A stretch of 6,625 bases of DNA from Acidimicrobiales bacterium. GTDB taxonomy: Bacteria; Actinomycetota; Acidimicrobiia; Acidimicrobiales; RAAP-2. The DNA lies in assembly GCA_017883105.1 (NCBI GenBank), contig JADGOF010000129.1, forward strand, positions 1 through 6,625. The letters are read 5' to 3'. The notes under the pieces are model-generated. The model made no database searches. It worked only from the letters and a program-made list of their open reading frames with translations, and was not told where the DNA came from. Numbering within the stretch: position 1 is the first letter of the stretch; every line of letters begins with the position of its first letter. A program made the position numbers and the translations under genes. Below, piece after piece: positions 1 to 6,585 of the stretch.

Positions 1-1241
1 TCGACGATGGCGGAGCGAAGCCGAAGGAAGAGGATCGGGAGCTCTTCGCGCACATCGCCCGACAGCACGATCACCGTATCGGCGGACGCAGCCTGGTCGA
101 TGGTGGCCCGGGGCAGGCCGAGGACCACCTCGGCCGGGAGTCCGTCCCCCATTTGAGCGTCGACCGCGTCGGTGCCGAGGACGCCCTTGGCCAAACGGGC
201 CCAGGCATAGGCGCCTTCGTTGGTCAGTCGCGCCCCGCCGAGGACGCCGATGGCCGCGGCCCCCTGCTTGGCGATGGTCCCCTTCAGGCCCTTGGCTACC
301 ACACTCAGCGCCTCGTGCCACGAGGTGGCCACCAGCTCGCCGTCCTTGCGGACCATGGGCTCGGTCAGGCGGTCCTCGCTGTTGACCGCGCCGTAGGCAA
401 ACCGGCCCTTGTCGCACAGCCACCCGTGGTTGACCGGGTCGACATCGATGCCCAGCAGGCGGGTGACCCGGTTGGACGACGACTGTACGGCCACCCGGCA
501 ACCCACCGAGCAGGTGGTGCAGGTGGACTCGACCTGGTCGAGGTCCCACGGCCGGGCGGTGAACCGGTACGGGGTGGCGGTCAACGCGCCGACCGGGCAG
601 ATCTGTACGGTGTTGCCCGAGAAGTACGACGTGAATGGCAACTGCGGGAAAGTGTTGACCTCGATGCGTTCGCCACGACCGATGAAGTCGATCTGCGCCT
701 CGCCCGCCACCTCGTCGGCGAAGCGGGTGCACCGGCTGCACTGGATGCAGCGCTCCCGGTCGAGCAGGACCAGTTCCGAGATGGGAATGGGCTTCTCGAA
801 GTGTCGCTTCTCCTCGACGAAGCGGGTCTCCCCCGGCCCGTAGGCCAGGGTCTGGTCTTGCAGGGGGCACTCGCCGCCCTTGTCGCACACCGGGCAGTCG
901 AGGGGATGGTTGATCAACAGGAACTCGAGGACACCGTCCTGGGCCTTCTTGACCTTGTCGGAATCGGTGATCACCTCCATGCCCGGCTGCACCTCGATGA
1001 AGCAACTGGGCTGGAGCGAGGCGCCGCGGGGGCCGCTCACCTCGACCAGGCACATCCGGCACACCCCGACCGACTTCATGCGCGGGTGATAGCAGAACCG
1101 GGGGATGAAGGTCCCCGTCCGCTCGGCCGCGGCGATGAGCATCTCGCCCTTGTGGGTGGTGACCTCACGGCCGTCGATGGAGATGGTCACCGCGTCAGGT
1201 GCGACGTCGGCTCCCCCGGTGGGGGTGGTCTGCTCACTCAT
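1..1241 (-). CDS. nuoG: NADH-quinone oxidoreductase subunit G (NuoG), 5' portion, cut by the window edge
   Basis: This is the large iron-sulfur subunit of the cytoplasmic N-module of complex I, which passes electrons from NuoF toward NuoI. 413 codons are readable without a stop; the gene continues past position 1, and the family is usually about 650-900 residues. An N-terminal ferredoxin-like domain carries the N1b [2Fe-2S] ligands C50, C61, C64 and C80. The His-Cys motif for N5 follows (H112, C116, C119, C125), then the N4 ligands C165, C168, C171 and C215 (CPVGAL). From about residue 237 a molybdopterin-oxidoreductase-like domain begins with C241, C244, C248 and C276, the N7 ligand set. The ATG at 1241-1239 overlaps the nuoF stop by 8 bases and has a purine-rich AAGGAAGG 11 bases upstream. 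The assignment is certain; only the C-terminal part is unseen. Confidence 0.97.
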   Translation of the reverse strand, partial: MSEQTTPTGGADVAPDAVTISIDGREVTTHKGEMLIAAAERTGTFIPRFCYHPRMKSVGVCRMCLVEVSGPRGASLQPSCFIEVQPGMEVITDSDKVKKAQDGVLEFLLINHPLDCPVCDKGGECPLQDQTLAYGPGETRFVEEKRHFEKPIPISELVLLDRERCIQCSRCTRFADEVAGEAQIDFIGRGERIEVNTFPQLPFTSYFSGNTVQICPVGALTATPYRFTARPWDLDQVESTCTTCSVGCRVAVQSSSNRVTRLLGIDVDPVNHGWLCDKGRFAYGAVNSEDRLTEPMVRKDGELVATSWHEALSVVAKGLKGTIAKQGAAAIGVLGGARLTNEGAYAWARLAKGVLGTDAVDAQMGDGLPAEVVLGLPRATIDQAASADTVIVLSGDVREELPILFLRLRSAIV

Positions 1242-2538
1242 AGGGGCAACCGCCTTCCTTGATGTGCACGAGGAACTCGTCACGGAACATCCGGATGGCC
1301 GACCCGATCGATGACGGGATGGACGGTCCGAGCACGCAGATGGTGGTCTGCTGCGGGGGCCAGGTCAGGCCCGGGGCGATGTTGTCACAGGCGTCGAGAA
1401 GCAGATCGAGGTCCTCCTCGCGACCGTGACCCCGCTCGATACGCTCCATGATCTTCTCCAGCCAACCCGAGCCCTCACGGCACGGCGTGCACTGCCCACA
1501 GGACTCTCGAGAGAAGAACTTCGTGATGCGCCACGAGGCCCGCACCGCGCACGTGTGATCGTCCATGACCACCACCGACCCCGAGCCGAGCATGGAGCCG
1601 GCCCCGGCCACTTCGTCTTGGCCGAGCGGGAGGTCGATCTGATCGGGCCCGAACCACGGGGCCGACACGCCACCGGGGATGAAGGCCTTCAACCCCCGCC
1701 CGTGCGGGATGCCGCCACCCAACACCGGGGCGTTGATCAGGTCGTCGAAGGTGGTCTTCACCATCTCGATCTCGAACACGCCGGGGTTGTTCACGTGACC
1801 GGCCAGGGCGAACAACCGGGTCCCGGTGGACCGTCCCTCACCCAGGGCGGCAAAGGCGGCACCGCCGTTGAGCACGATCCACGGAAGGTTGGACATGGTC
1901 TCGACGTTGTTGACCACCGTCGGCTCGCCGTAGAGGCCAATGGCCGCGGGAAAGAACGGGGGCTTGATGCGGGGGAACCCGCGCTTGCCCTCGAGCGACT
2001 CCAACAGGGCGGTCTCCTCACCGCAGATGTAGGCCCCGGCACCCGGGTGGACCACCACGTCCACCGAGAAACCCGATCCGAAGATGTCGCGGCCGACCGC
2101 ACCGGTCGAGTAGGCGTCGTTGAGCGCGCCCTGCACCCGCTCGAGGCCGAGGGCGAACTCCCCCCGGATGAAGATGAACACCTGGGAGACCTGCAGGGCG
2201 TAGGCGGCGATCAGCACGCCTTCGATGAGCTGATGGGGATCTCGCTCGACCAGCAGATGGTCCTTAAACGTGGCCGGCTCGCTCTCGTCGCCGTTGACCA
2301 CCAGGTAGGTGACCGGGTTCTTCCGCAGCATGGCCCACTTGCGGCCGGCCGGGAACCCGGCCCCGCCCCGGCCGAGCAGGCTGGCCGTGTCGACCTCGTG
2401 GGCGACGGCCTCCGGCGTCATGGTCAGGGCCTTGCGCAGTCCGTCGTAGCCCCCGGTGTCCAGGTAGCGCTCGAGGGTGTGGGAATCGTCGAACCCGATC
2501 CGTCCGGTGACGATCTTCGGTGCATCGGTGACGGACAC
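1234..2538 (-). CDS. nuoF: NADH-quinone oxidoreductase subunit F (NuoF), NADH- and FMN-binding
   Basis: NuoF is the 51-kDa-type subunit that oxidises NADH, holds FMN and carries the [4Fe-4S] cluster N3 at the tip of the peripheral arm. The protein has 434 residues, normal for the family. The glycine-rich nucleotide-binding motif GRGGAGFPAGRKW is at 56-68, the NGDESEPATFKDH flavin-site segment at 82-94, and CGEETAL at 172-178. The N3 ligands are C347, C350 and C353 (SCGQCTPC) plus C401 (TICVLGPS). The open frame extends 91 codons upstream into nuoE, but that part has no NuoF similarity. I chose the GTG at 2538-2536: it overlaps the nuoE TAG by one base, has AAGGGTGG six bases upstream, and gives the usual N-terminus (VTGRIGFDDSHTLERYL). 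The end overlaps nuoG by 8 bases. Function is certain; the start is very likely. Confidence 0.97.
   Translation of the reverse strand: MSVTDAPKIVTGRIGFDDSHTLERYLDTGGYDGLRKALTMTPEAVAHEVDTASLLGRGGAGFPAGRKWAMLRKNPVTYLVVNGDESEPATFKDHLLVERDPHQLIEGVLIAAYALQVSQVFIFIRGEFALGLERVQGALNDAYSTGAVGRDIFGSGFSVDVVVHPGAGAYICGEETALLESLEGKRGFPRIKPPFFPAAIGLYGEPTVVNNVETMSNLPWIVLNGGAAFAALGEGRSTGTRLFALAGHVNNPGVFEIEMVKTTFDDLINAPVLGGGIPHGRGLKAFIPGGVSAPWFGPDQIDLPLGQDEVAGAGSMLGSGSVVVMDDHTCAVRASWRITKFFSRESCGQCTPCREGSGWLEKIMERIERGHGREEDLDLLLDACDNIAPGLTWPPQQTTICVLGPSIPSSIGSAIRMFRDEFLVHIKEGGCPYE
1253..1260 (-). promoter_or_regulatory. Ribosome binding site of nuoG
   Basis: AAGGAAGG on the minus strand lies 11 bases before the nuoG ATG and inside the last codons of nuoF. 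The spacing is slightly long but it is the only purine-rich stretch nearby, and it supports the ATG at 1241-1239 as the start. Inferred from sequence only. Confidence 0.5.
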
Positions 2539-3239
2539 TAGGAACCACCCTTGGGAGAGGGCTCGGCCGCCGCGGACCGCGCCTTTTGGGCATCGGCCAT
2601 GGCCGCCCGCTCGGAGGCGACCTGTGCGCGGTCCGCCTCCAGCCCGGTCGTGCGGGTCACCCGGATCAGCGTGCCGTGGCTGGGGATGTCCGCCGATCGC
2701 GTGCCGGCCCGGAGGTCTGTTACCAACTGGTCGAAGGTCTCTGGGCTCTGGGCCCCGACGAACCGGTGATTGACCTGGACACAAGGGGCCCGGTCGCAGT
2801 CCGCCAGGCACTCGGCCTCTTCGAGGGTGATGGAGCCGTCGGCGGTGGTACCACCGGCATTCACGCCCAGCGAGGTCTCGGCATGCTCCAACAGCTCACC
2901 GGCGCCGTTGAGCAGGCAGGCGATGTTGGTGCACACCGCCACCAGGTAGGTCCCCACCGGCTCGGTGTGGAGCATGTCGTAGAAGGAGGCGGTCCCGAGC
3001 ACCTCGGTCGGGGTCACACCGACCAGTGAGGCGATGTCCACCATGGCCTCGGCGGTCAACCAGCCTTCCTCCTGCTGGGCCAGATGGCACAGCGGGATGA
3101 GGGCCGAACGGGCCTCGGGGTAGAGGGCGATGATCTGGCGGGCGCGGGCCAGCGTGTCGGCCGACAGGTGGCTCGGCGGCGGCGGTGCACCGACCCGTCG
3201 GGGCGTGCCCACCGGGGTCGCGGAGACGTGGTCGCTCAT
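2538..3239 (-). CDS. nuoE: NADH-quinone oxidoreductase subunit E (NuoE), [2Fe-2S] N1a
   Basis: NuoE is the 24-kDa-type subunit that pairs with NuoF in the NADH dehydrogenase module and carries the [2Fe-2S] cluster N1a in a thioredoxin-like fold. It has 233 residues. The N-terminal helical domain spans about 25-92 (ALIPLCHLAQQEEGWL, then GTASFYDM). The cluster ligands are C103 and C108 (VCTNIAC), and C144 and C148 (AECLADC). C153 is a nearby cysteine that is not part of the standard ligand set. Residues from about 200 onward form a charged Ala/Arg/Glu-rich tail ending in Pro/Gly/Ser, beyond the conserved fold. The ATG at 3239-3237 overlaps the nuoD stop in an ATGA arrangement and has GAGGTGG four bases upstream. 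The TAG stop overlaps the nuoF GTG by one base, so translation of E and F is probably coupled. Confidence 0.97.
   Translation of the reverse strand: MSDHVSATPVGTPRRVGAPPPPSHLSADTLARARQIIALYPEARSALIPLCHLAQQEEGWLTAEAMVDIASLVGVTPTEVLGTASFYDMLHTEPVGTYLVAVCTNIACLLNGAGELLEHAETSLGVNAGGTTADGSITLEEAECLADCDRAPCVQVNHRFVGAQSPETFDQLVTDLRAGTRSADIPSHGTLIRVTRTTGLEADRAQVASERAAMADAQKARSAAAEPSPKGGS
2545..2552 (-). promoter_or_regulatory. Ribosome binding site that fixes the nuoF start
   Basis: AAGGGTGG on the minus strand lies six bases before the GTG at 2538-2536, within the last codons of nuoE. It decides in favour of this GTG over the much longer upstream reading frame, which would read through nuoE out of frame. 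Inferred from sequence. Confidence 0.55.
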
Positions 3240-4687
3240 CGGTCCACCTCACCCATCACCGGGTCGATGGACGAGCACACGGCCACCGCGTCGGCCAGCA
3301 GACCACCGCGCATCATGAGGGGCACGCCCTGGAGGTTGACGAAGCTCGGGCCGCGGATGTGCATGCGGTAGGGCTTCGGACTTCCGTCAGCGACCAGATA
3401 GCAGCCGAGCTCGCCTCGGGGCGACTCGATGGCCACGTAGACCTCGCCCTCGGGAACCTTGAATCCCTCAGTGAACACCTTGAAGTGGTGGATGAGCGCT
3501 TCCATCGACTCGTCGATCCGGCCGCGTGGCGGTGGGGTGACCTTCTTGTCCTGGACGCGGTAGTCGCCTGCCGGCATCTTCTCGACGCACTGGCGGATGA
3601 TCTTCACCGACTCGCGGATCTCGTTCAGCCGGATCGAGTAGCGGTCGAAGTTGTCGCCGTAGGTTCCGACGATGACGTCGAAGTCGACCTCGTCATAGCG
3701 GAGATAGGGCATCGACCGGCGAAGATCCCAGGGCACGCCGGTCGACCGCAGGATGGGCCCGGTGAGGCTGAGAGCCAGTGCCTCTTCGGCGGAGAGGGTG
3801 CCGATTCCCTCGGAGCGCTGCCGGAACACCGGCTGTCCGGTGAGCAGTTCGTCGTACTCGTCGGCACGGGGCAGCACGGTGTCACAGATGATGGTGACGT
3901 CGTCCTCCCAGCCGTCAGGCAGATCGGCCGCCGTGCCTCCGGGTCGGATGAAATTGTGGTTCATCCGCAACCCGGTGGTCTTCTCGAAGAAGGCCAGGAT
4001 CATCTCACGCTCGCGGAAGCCGTAGATCATCATGGAGGTCGAACCGATGTCCATGCCGTTGGTGGCCATCCACATCAGATGCGACGAGACCCGGTTGAGC
4101 TCGGTCATCAGCATGCGGATCCAGTCCGAACGCGGCGGCATCTCGATGCCCAACAGGGCCTCGACGGCCAGGGACAGGACCAGTTCGTTGTGCAGCGGCG
4201 ACAGGTAGTCCATTCGGGTGACGTTGGTCGACCCCTGGACGTAGGTCAGCTCCTCGGCGGTCTTCTCCATGCCGGTGTGGAGGTAGCCGATGACCGGCTT
4301 GGTGCGAAGCACCGTCTCGCCGTCGAGCTCGAACATCAGCCGGAGCACGCCGTGGGTGGACGGGTGCTGTGGCCCCATGTTGATGATCATCGTCTCGTCG
4401 TCGGACTGCTCGATGTCGATGTCCGACGGGTCGACCGCCACCCCTTCGGGCAGTCGCAGTACGGCCCCGACCTCGCGACGCAGCTGGTCGGGATCGGTGT
4501 CCGAACGGCGGAACAGCTGCTGGCTGCCTTCGGACGTCTCGGCCACCAGGCCTTTCGGCTCGCCGTCCGGGCCCGGCGTCAGCTCGTCCCCCCCGGAGGC
4601 CGGTGGGGAGACGGCCGAGTCCGGATGGACCACGCCGCCCAGCGCGTCGCCATCGCCGGCCGCGGCTGTGGTCTTCGCGTCGCTCAT
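3236..4687 (-). CDS. nuoD: NADH-quinone oxidoreductase subunit D (NuoD), quinone-site subunit
   Basis: NuoD is the 49-kDa-type subunit, related to the large subunit of NiFe hydrogenases, and forms the quinone cavity with NuoB. The conserved protein starts at about residue 98 with INMGPQHPSTHGVLRL. By alignment from memory to Thermus Nqo4 His38, Tyr87 and Asp139, the quinone-site residues are H112, Y161 (RMDYLSP) and D213 (GMDIG). Other family blocks seen are GYLHTGMEK (134-142), FREREMI (224-230), NFIRPGG (245-251), TPPPRGRI (384-391), ESPRGELGCY (421-430) and the terminal DPVMGEVDR. At 483 residues it is longer than usual (roughly 380-440). The excess is an N-terminal extension, acidic and rich in Ala, Gly and Pro for the first 45 residues. 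The ATG at 4687 overlaps the nuoC stop (ATGA), which supports including the extension, although no strong ribosome site is close. NuoC and NuoD are separate, unlike the fused NuoCD of enterobacteria. Confidence 0.97.
   Translation of the reverse strand: MSDAKTTAAAGDGDALGGVVHPDSAVSPPASGGDELTPGPDGEPKGLVAETSEGSQQLFRRSDTDPDQLRREVGAVLRLPEGVAVDPSDIDIEQSDDETMIINMGPQHPSTHGVLRLMFELDGETVLRTKPVIGYLHTGMEKTAEELTYVQGSTNVTRMDYLSPLHNELVLSLAVEALLGIEMPPRSDWIRMLMTELNRVSSHLMWMATNGMDIGSTSMMIYGFREREMILAFFEKTTGLRMNHNFIRPGGTAADLPDGWEDDVTIICDTVLPRADEYDELLTGQPVFRQRSEGIGTLSAEEALALSLTGPILRSTGVPWDLRRSMPYLRYDEVDFDVIVGTYGDNFDRYSIRLNEIRESVKIIRQCVEKMPAGDYRVQDKKVTPPPRGRIDESMEALIHHFKVFTEGFKVPEGEVYVAIESPRGELGCYLVADGSPKPYRMHIRGPSFVNLQGVPLMMRGGLLADAVAVCSSIDPVMGEVDR
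3244..3250 (-). promoter_or_regulatory. Ribosome binding site of nuoE
   Basis: GAGGTGG on the minus strand lies four bases before the nuoE ATG, inside the final codons of nuoD. It supports the start at 3239 and suggests nuoE can be initiated by ribosomes finishing nuoD. Inferred from sequence. Confidence 0.55.
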
Positions 4688-5211
4688 CTCGGACCCGGCG
4701 ATCCCTTGAACTGCACCGGTACCCGGCCGACGCCGTAGTCCTTGCGCAAGGGATGGCCCTCCCAGTCCTCGGGCATGAGGATGCGGGTCATGTCAGGGTG
4801 GCCGGTGAAGACGATGCCGAACAGGTCGTAGGCCTCCCGCTCCATGGCCTCCACCCCGGGGTAGAGATCGAACAGTGAGGGCGCGACCGCGTTCGCCTCA
4901 GGTACCTGCAGGCGGACTCGCACCCGGCGGGCCTGGCTGAGGGAGAGCAGATTGGCCACCACTTCGAACCGTTCGGGGGTGACTCCTTCCGGCAGGCGTC
5001 GTCCCGGGTGGGCCAGGTAGTCGACCCCGCACACGTCGGCACACATCTCAAACCCGCTGTCGCGGTACCCGGCGACCAGGTCGAAGTACTGCTCGCCGGT
5101 CGGGAAGACGACCTCCTGGGTGGGCCGGCCGGGTGCCCGCGACGAACCTCCCCCCGACTCGCTGACCGCAAGGGTCTGATCGGTCTCCCCCGCCCGGTCG
5201 TGGATCGTCAC
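4684..5211 (-). CDS. nuoC: NADH-quinone oxidoreductase subunit C (NuoC)
   Basis: NuoC is the 30-kDa-type subunit, a cofactor-free structural part of the hydrophilic Q-module that packs against NuoD and NuoB. It has 175 residues, at the short end for stand-alone NuoC (often about 170-240). The family signature spans 124-159: EREAYDLFGIVFTGHPD, then the RILMPEDWEGHPLRKDY block. The preceding alpha/beta domain is seen at about 33-110 (FEMCADVCGVDYL at 54-66). The first 30 or so residues are Gly/Ser/Arg-rich and unconserved. The start is the GTG at 5211-5209, which overlaps the nuoB TGA by four bases (GTGA); a GGGTGAG lies just upstream. The stop overlaps the nuoD ATG in the same way. Identification is firm; the GTG start is likely but rests on the overlap geometry. 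Confidence 0.96.
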   Translation of the reverse strand: MTIHDRAGETDQTLAVSESGGGSSRAPGRPTQEVVFPTGEQYFDLVAGYRDSGFEMCADVCGVDYLAHPGRRLPEGVTPERFEVVANLLSLSQARRVRVRLQVPEANAVAPSLFDLYPGVEAMEREAYDLFGIVFTGHPDMTRILMPEDWEGHPLRKDYGVGRVPVQFKGSPGPR

Positions 5212-5876
5212 AGGGGCTCACCCACGCTGCGGGCGATAACCGGATTGCGCTTGGGGGTACCCAGGTGCACGGCGTCGGGACGGTCCGGCGTCCATCCTGT
5301 GGTCGTCTCGTCGCCACCGGTGCGGGCGTCGTCGGTGTCACCCCCTTCATCGTGGCTGAGCGACGCCGTGTCCATGCCGGCTTCGGCCAGAAGCTTCGCC
5401 GGGTCACGGTGGGTGATGTCGTTGGTCCGCACCTTCTCGTGGAGGGTGAGGATGGCGTGCATCAGCGTCTCGGGGGTGGGAGGGCATCCCGGCGCGTACA
5501 CGTCGACCGGGACGATCTGGTCCACGCCCTGAACGATGGCGTAGTTGTTGAACATCCCGCCGGTACTGGCACATACGCCCATCGACAGCACCCACTTGGG
5601 CTCCATCATCTGGTCGTAGACCTGGCGCAGCACGGGGGCCATCTTCTGGGACACCCGTCCGGCCACGATCATCAGGTCGGCCTGGCGAGGAGAGGCCCGG
5701 AAGACCTCCATCCCGAACCGGGCCAGATCGAAGTCGGCCGCGCCGACCGACATCATCTCGATGGCGCAACAGGCGAGGCCGAAGGTGGCCGGCCACATGG
5801 AGTAGGTCCGGGCCCATTTGGCCAGGTCTTCCAGACGACCGGTCAGGAAGTTGTGCTGCAGATCTTCGAGACCCAC
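5208..5876 (-). CDS. nuoB: NADH-quinone oxidoreductase subunit B (NuoB), cluster N2
   Basis: NuoB is the PSST-type subunit that carries the [4Fe-4S] cluster N2, the last carrier before quinone. The N2 ligands are all present: the tandem cysteines C36 and C37 (LACCAIEM), C102 (GVCAS) and C131 (APGCPPTPE). Other family blocks are FGMEVFRASPRQADLMIVAG (54-73) and the KMAPVLRQVYDQM region (78-90). The fold ends near residue 158. The remaining 60-odd residues are hydrophilic, rich in Asp, Thr and Gly, and make the protein 222 residues instead of the common 160-185. The GTG start at 5876-5874 gives MGLEDLQHNF and has AGAGG nine bases upstream. It follows the nuoA stop by 20 bases, the only true gap between genes in the operon here, and its stop overlaps nuoC. 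Confidence 0.97.
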   Translation of the reverse strand: MGLEDLQHNFLTGRLEDLAKWARTYSMWPATFGLACCAIEMMSVGAADFDLARFGMEVFRASPRQADLMIVAGRVSQKMAPVLRQVYDQMMEPKWVLSMGVCASTGGMFNNYAIVQGVDQIVPVDVYAPGCPPTPETLMHAILTLHEKVRTNDITHRDPAKLLAEAGMDTASLSHDEGGDTDDARTGGDETTTGWTPDRPDAVHLGTPKRNPVIARSVGEPL

Positions 5877-5885
5877 GGCGAGCCG

Positions 5886-5890
5886 CCTCT
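5886..5890 (-). promoter_or_regulatory. Ribosome binding site of nuoB
   Basis: AGAGG on the minus strand sits in the short nuoA-nuoB gap, nine bases before the nuoB GTG. It supports that GTG as the start, since no ATG is suitably placed. Inferred from sequence. Confidence 0.45.
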
Positions 5891-5896
5891 CTCGCT

Positions 5897-6463
5897 CTAC
5901 GCCGCTCGACCGGGTCCGCTCGGCGCAGTGGCCGGCTCTCCGGTCGTCGGGGCGTCTGGCTCGGTGGTGTCAGGCACGGCCGGAATGGCGGGCGACGGGA
6001 CGCCCACCGAACCCGTCGATCGGCCGGGACCCCCCGGTCCGGCCGAGATGCGGGCGATGGTCGATTCGGAGGTGCGCGACGGCATGGCTCCGACCAGACG
6101 CTTGGCCGGGCCCCAACTGAGGGCCCCGTTGCTGATCAGGAAGAGGAAGGAGACGAACACGACGGCGGCGAAGACCACCACTTCGATCAGGCCGAACGAG
6201 CCCAGCTGGCGGAAGATCACCGCCCACGGGTAGAGGAAAACGATCTCGATGTCGAAGATGATGAAGATCATGGCGATGAGGTAGAAGCGCACCGGGAAGC
6301 GCGTGGGCGGCTCGATTTCCGGGACGATGCCGCACTCGTACGGGGCGATCTTCGCCGCCGTGGGCCGCTTTTTGGGGGCAAGCAGCGCCGAGGCCACGAA
6401 CGAGACCGCAGCAAACAGGAAGCCCAGGATGAGGAGGATCAGAATTGGGAGGTAATCGTCCAC
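5897..6463 (-). CDS. nuoA: NADH-quinone oxidoreductase subunit A (NuoA), with long C-terminal tail
   Basis: NuoA is the small ND3-type membrane subunit at the junction of the membrane and peripheral arms. Three hydrophobic segments are visible at about 5-28, 58-80 and 91-111. The loop between the first two holds the conserved PYECG (41-45, with C44), the region equivalent to the mobile ND3 cysteine loop. The second segment has the family motif FDIEIVFLYPWA (70-81), whose D71 and E73 are conserved acidic residues in the membrane. Family members are usually about 118-150 residues. This one has 188 because residues from about 130 form a Pro/Gly/Ala/Ser/Thr-rich tail without recognisable motifs. 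The start is the GTG at 6463-6461, giving MDDYLPILIL as expected for the family. No ribosome site is found at the usual distance, so initiation may be leaderless. It is the first gene of the operon. Confidence 0.95.
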   Translation of the reverse strand: MDDYLPILILLILGFLFAAVSFVASALLAPKKRPTAAKIAPYECGIVPEIEPPTRFPVRFYLIAMIFIIFDIEIVFLYPWAVIFRQLGSFGLIEVVVFAAVVFVSFLFLISNGALSWGPAKRLVGAMPSRTSESTIARISAGPGGPGRSTGSVGVPSPAIPAVPDTTEPDAPTTGEPATAPSGPGRAA

Positions 6464-6472
6464 AGATCGTTG

Positions 6473-6498
6473 TTTTTACCACGCACCCCTTCGTGCAA
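6473..6498 (-). promoter_or_regulatory. Possible promoter of the nuo operon
   Basis: On the minus strand a TTGCAC (6498-6493) is followed 14 bases later by TAAAAA (6478-6473), nine bases before the nuoA GTG. The AT-rich patch stands out in the GC-rich DNA and its position would place the transcript start at or very near the GTG, which matches the missing ribosome site. The spacer is shorter than the ideal 16-18 bases, so the -35 match may be chance. A promoter somewhere in the 120-base gap is expected because the neighbouring gene appears divergent. Confidence 0.25.
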
Positions 6499-6572
6499 GC
6501 ACATCGACGAAATGCCGGGGCAGGGCGACAAACCCGCAGGAGCCCGGTGTGCCGTCGCCCCTGAACCACACC

Positions 6573-6578
6573 TACCAT
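6573..6578 (+). promoter_or_regulatory. Putative -10 box of a divergent leaderless gene
   Basis: TACCAT matches the actinobacterial TANNNT -10 pattern and ends seven bases before a GTG codon at 6586. This geometry is known for leaderless transcripts in actinobacteria, in which transcription begins at the start codon itself. No convincing -35 box is visible (TGCCGT at 6550-6555 is a poor match). The call is inferred from motif and spacing only. Confidence 0.4.
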
Positions 6579-6585
6579 TGGGGGC

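Larger units (their letters stand above)
6464..6585. other. Intergenic region between divergent genes
   Basis: This 122-base stretch separates nuoA (minus strand) from the presumed divergent gene. It should contain both promoters. Apart from the two AT-richer promoter-like patches I see no clear operator. A 4-base-pair inverted repeat with a 6-base loop (GCAC...GTGC, 6496-6483) is too short to be meaningful. No terminator or RNA gene is apparent. Confidence 0.6.

Noticed and set aside
153..1262. A long plus-strand open frame opposite nuoG, rich in Gly, Ala, Asp and Leu
   Set aside because: The minus-strand reading is NuoG with every iron-sulfur ligand in place; the plus-strand frame is a compositional shadow.
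1426..2541. A 371-codon plus-strand open frame opposite nuoF
   Set aside because: It is a shadow of nuoF, with repetitive low-information composition and no motif or plausible ribosome site.
2539..2811. A 91-residue N-terminal extension of NuoF
   Set aside because: It overlaps nuoE in another frame, is Pro/Arg/Gly-rich noise, and is made unnecessary by the GTG at 2538 with a good ribosome site and one-base overlap with the nuoE stop.
3185..4738. A long open frame on the plus strand (about 517 codons) opposite nuoD
   Set aside because: It is antisense to a certain gene with all family motifs. Its His/Asp/Val/Gly/Leu-heavy composition is what codon-biased high-GC DNA yields on the opposite strand, and it has no recognisable domain.
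6483..6496. A hairpin (GCAC, 6-base loop, GTGC) upstream of nuoA as an operator or terminator
   Set aside because: The stem is only 4 base pairs and there is no T-run; this is expected by chance in GC-rich DNA.
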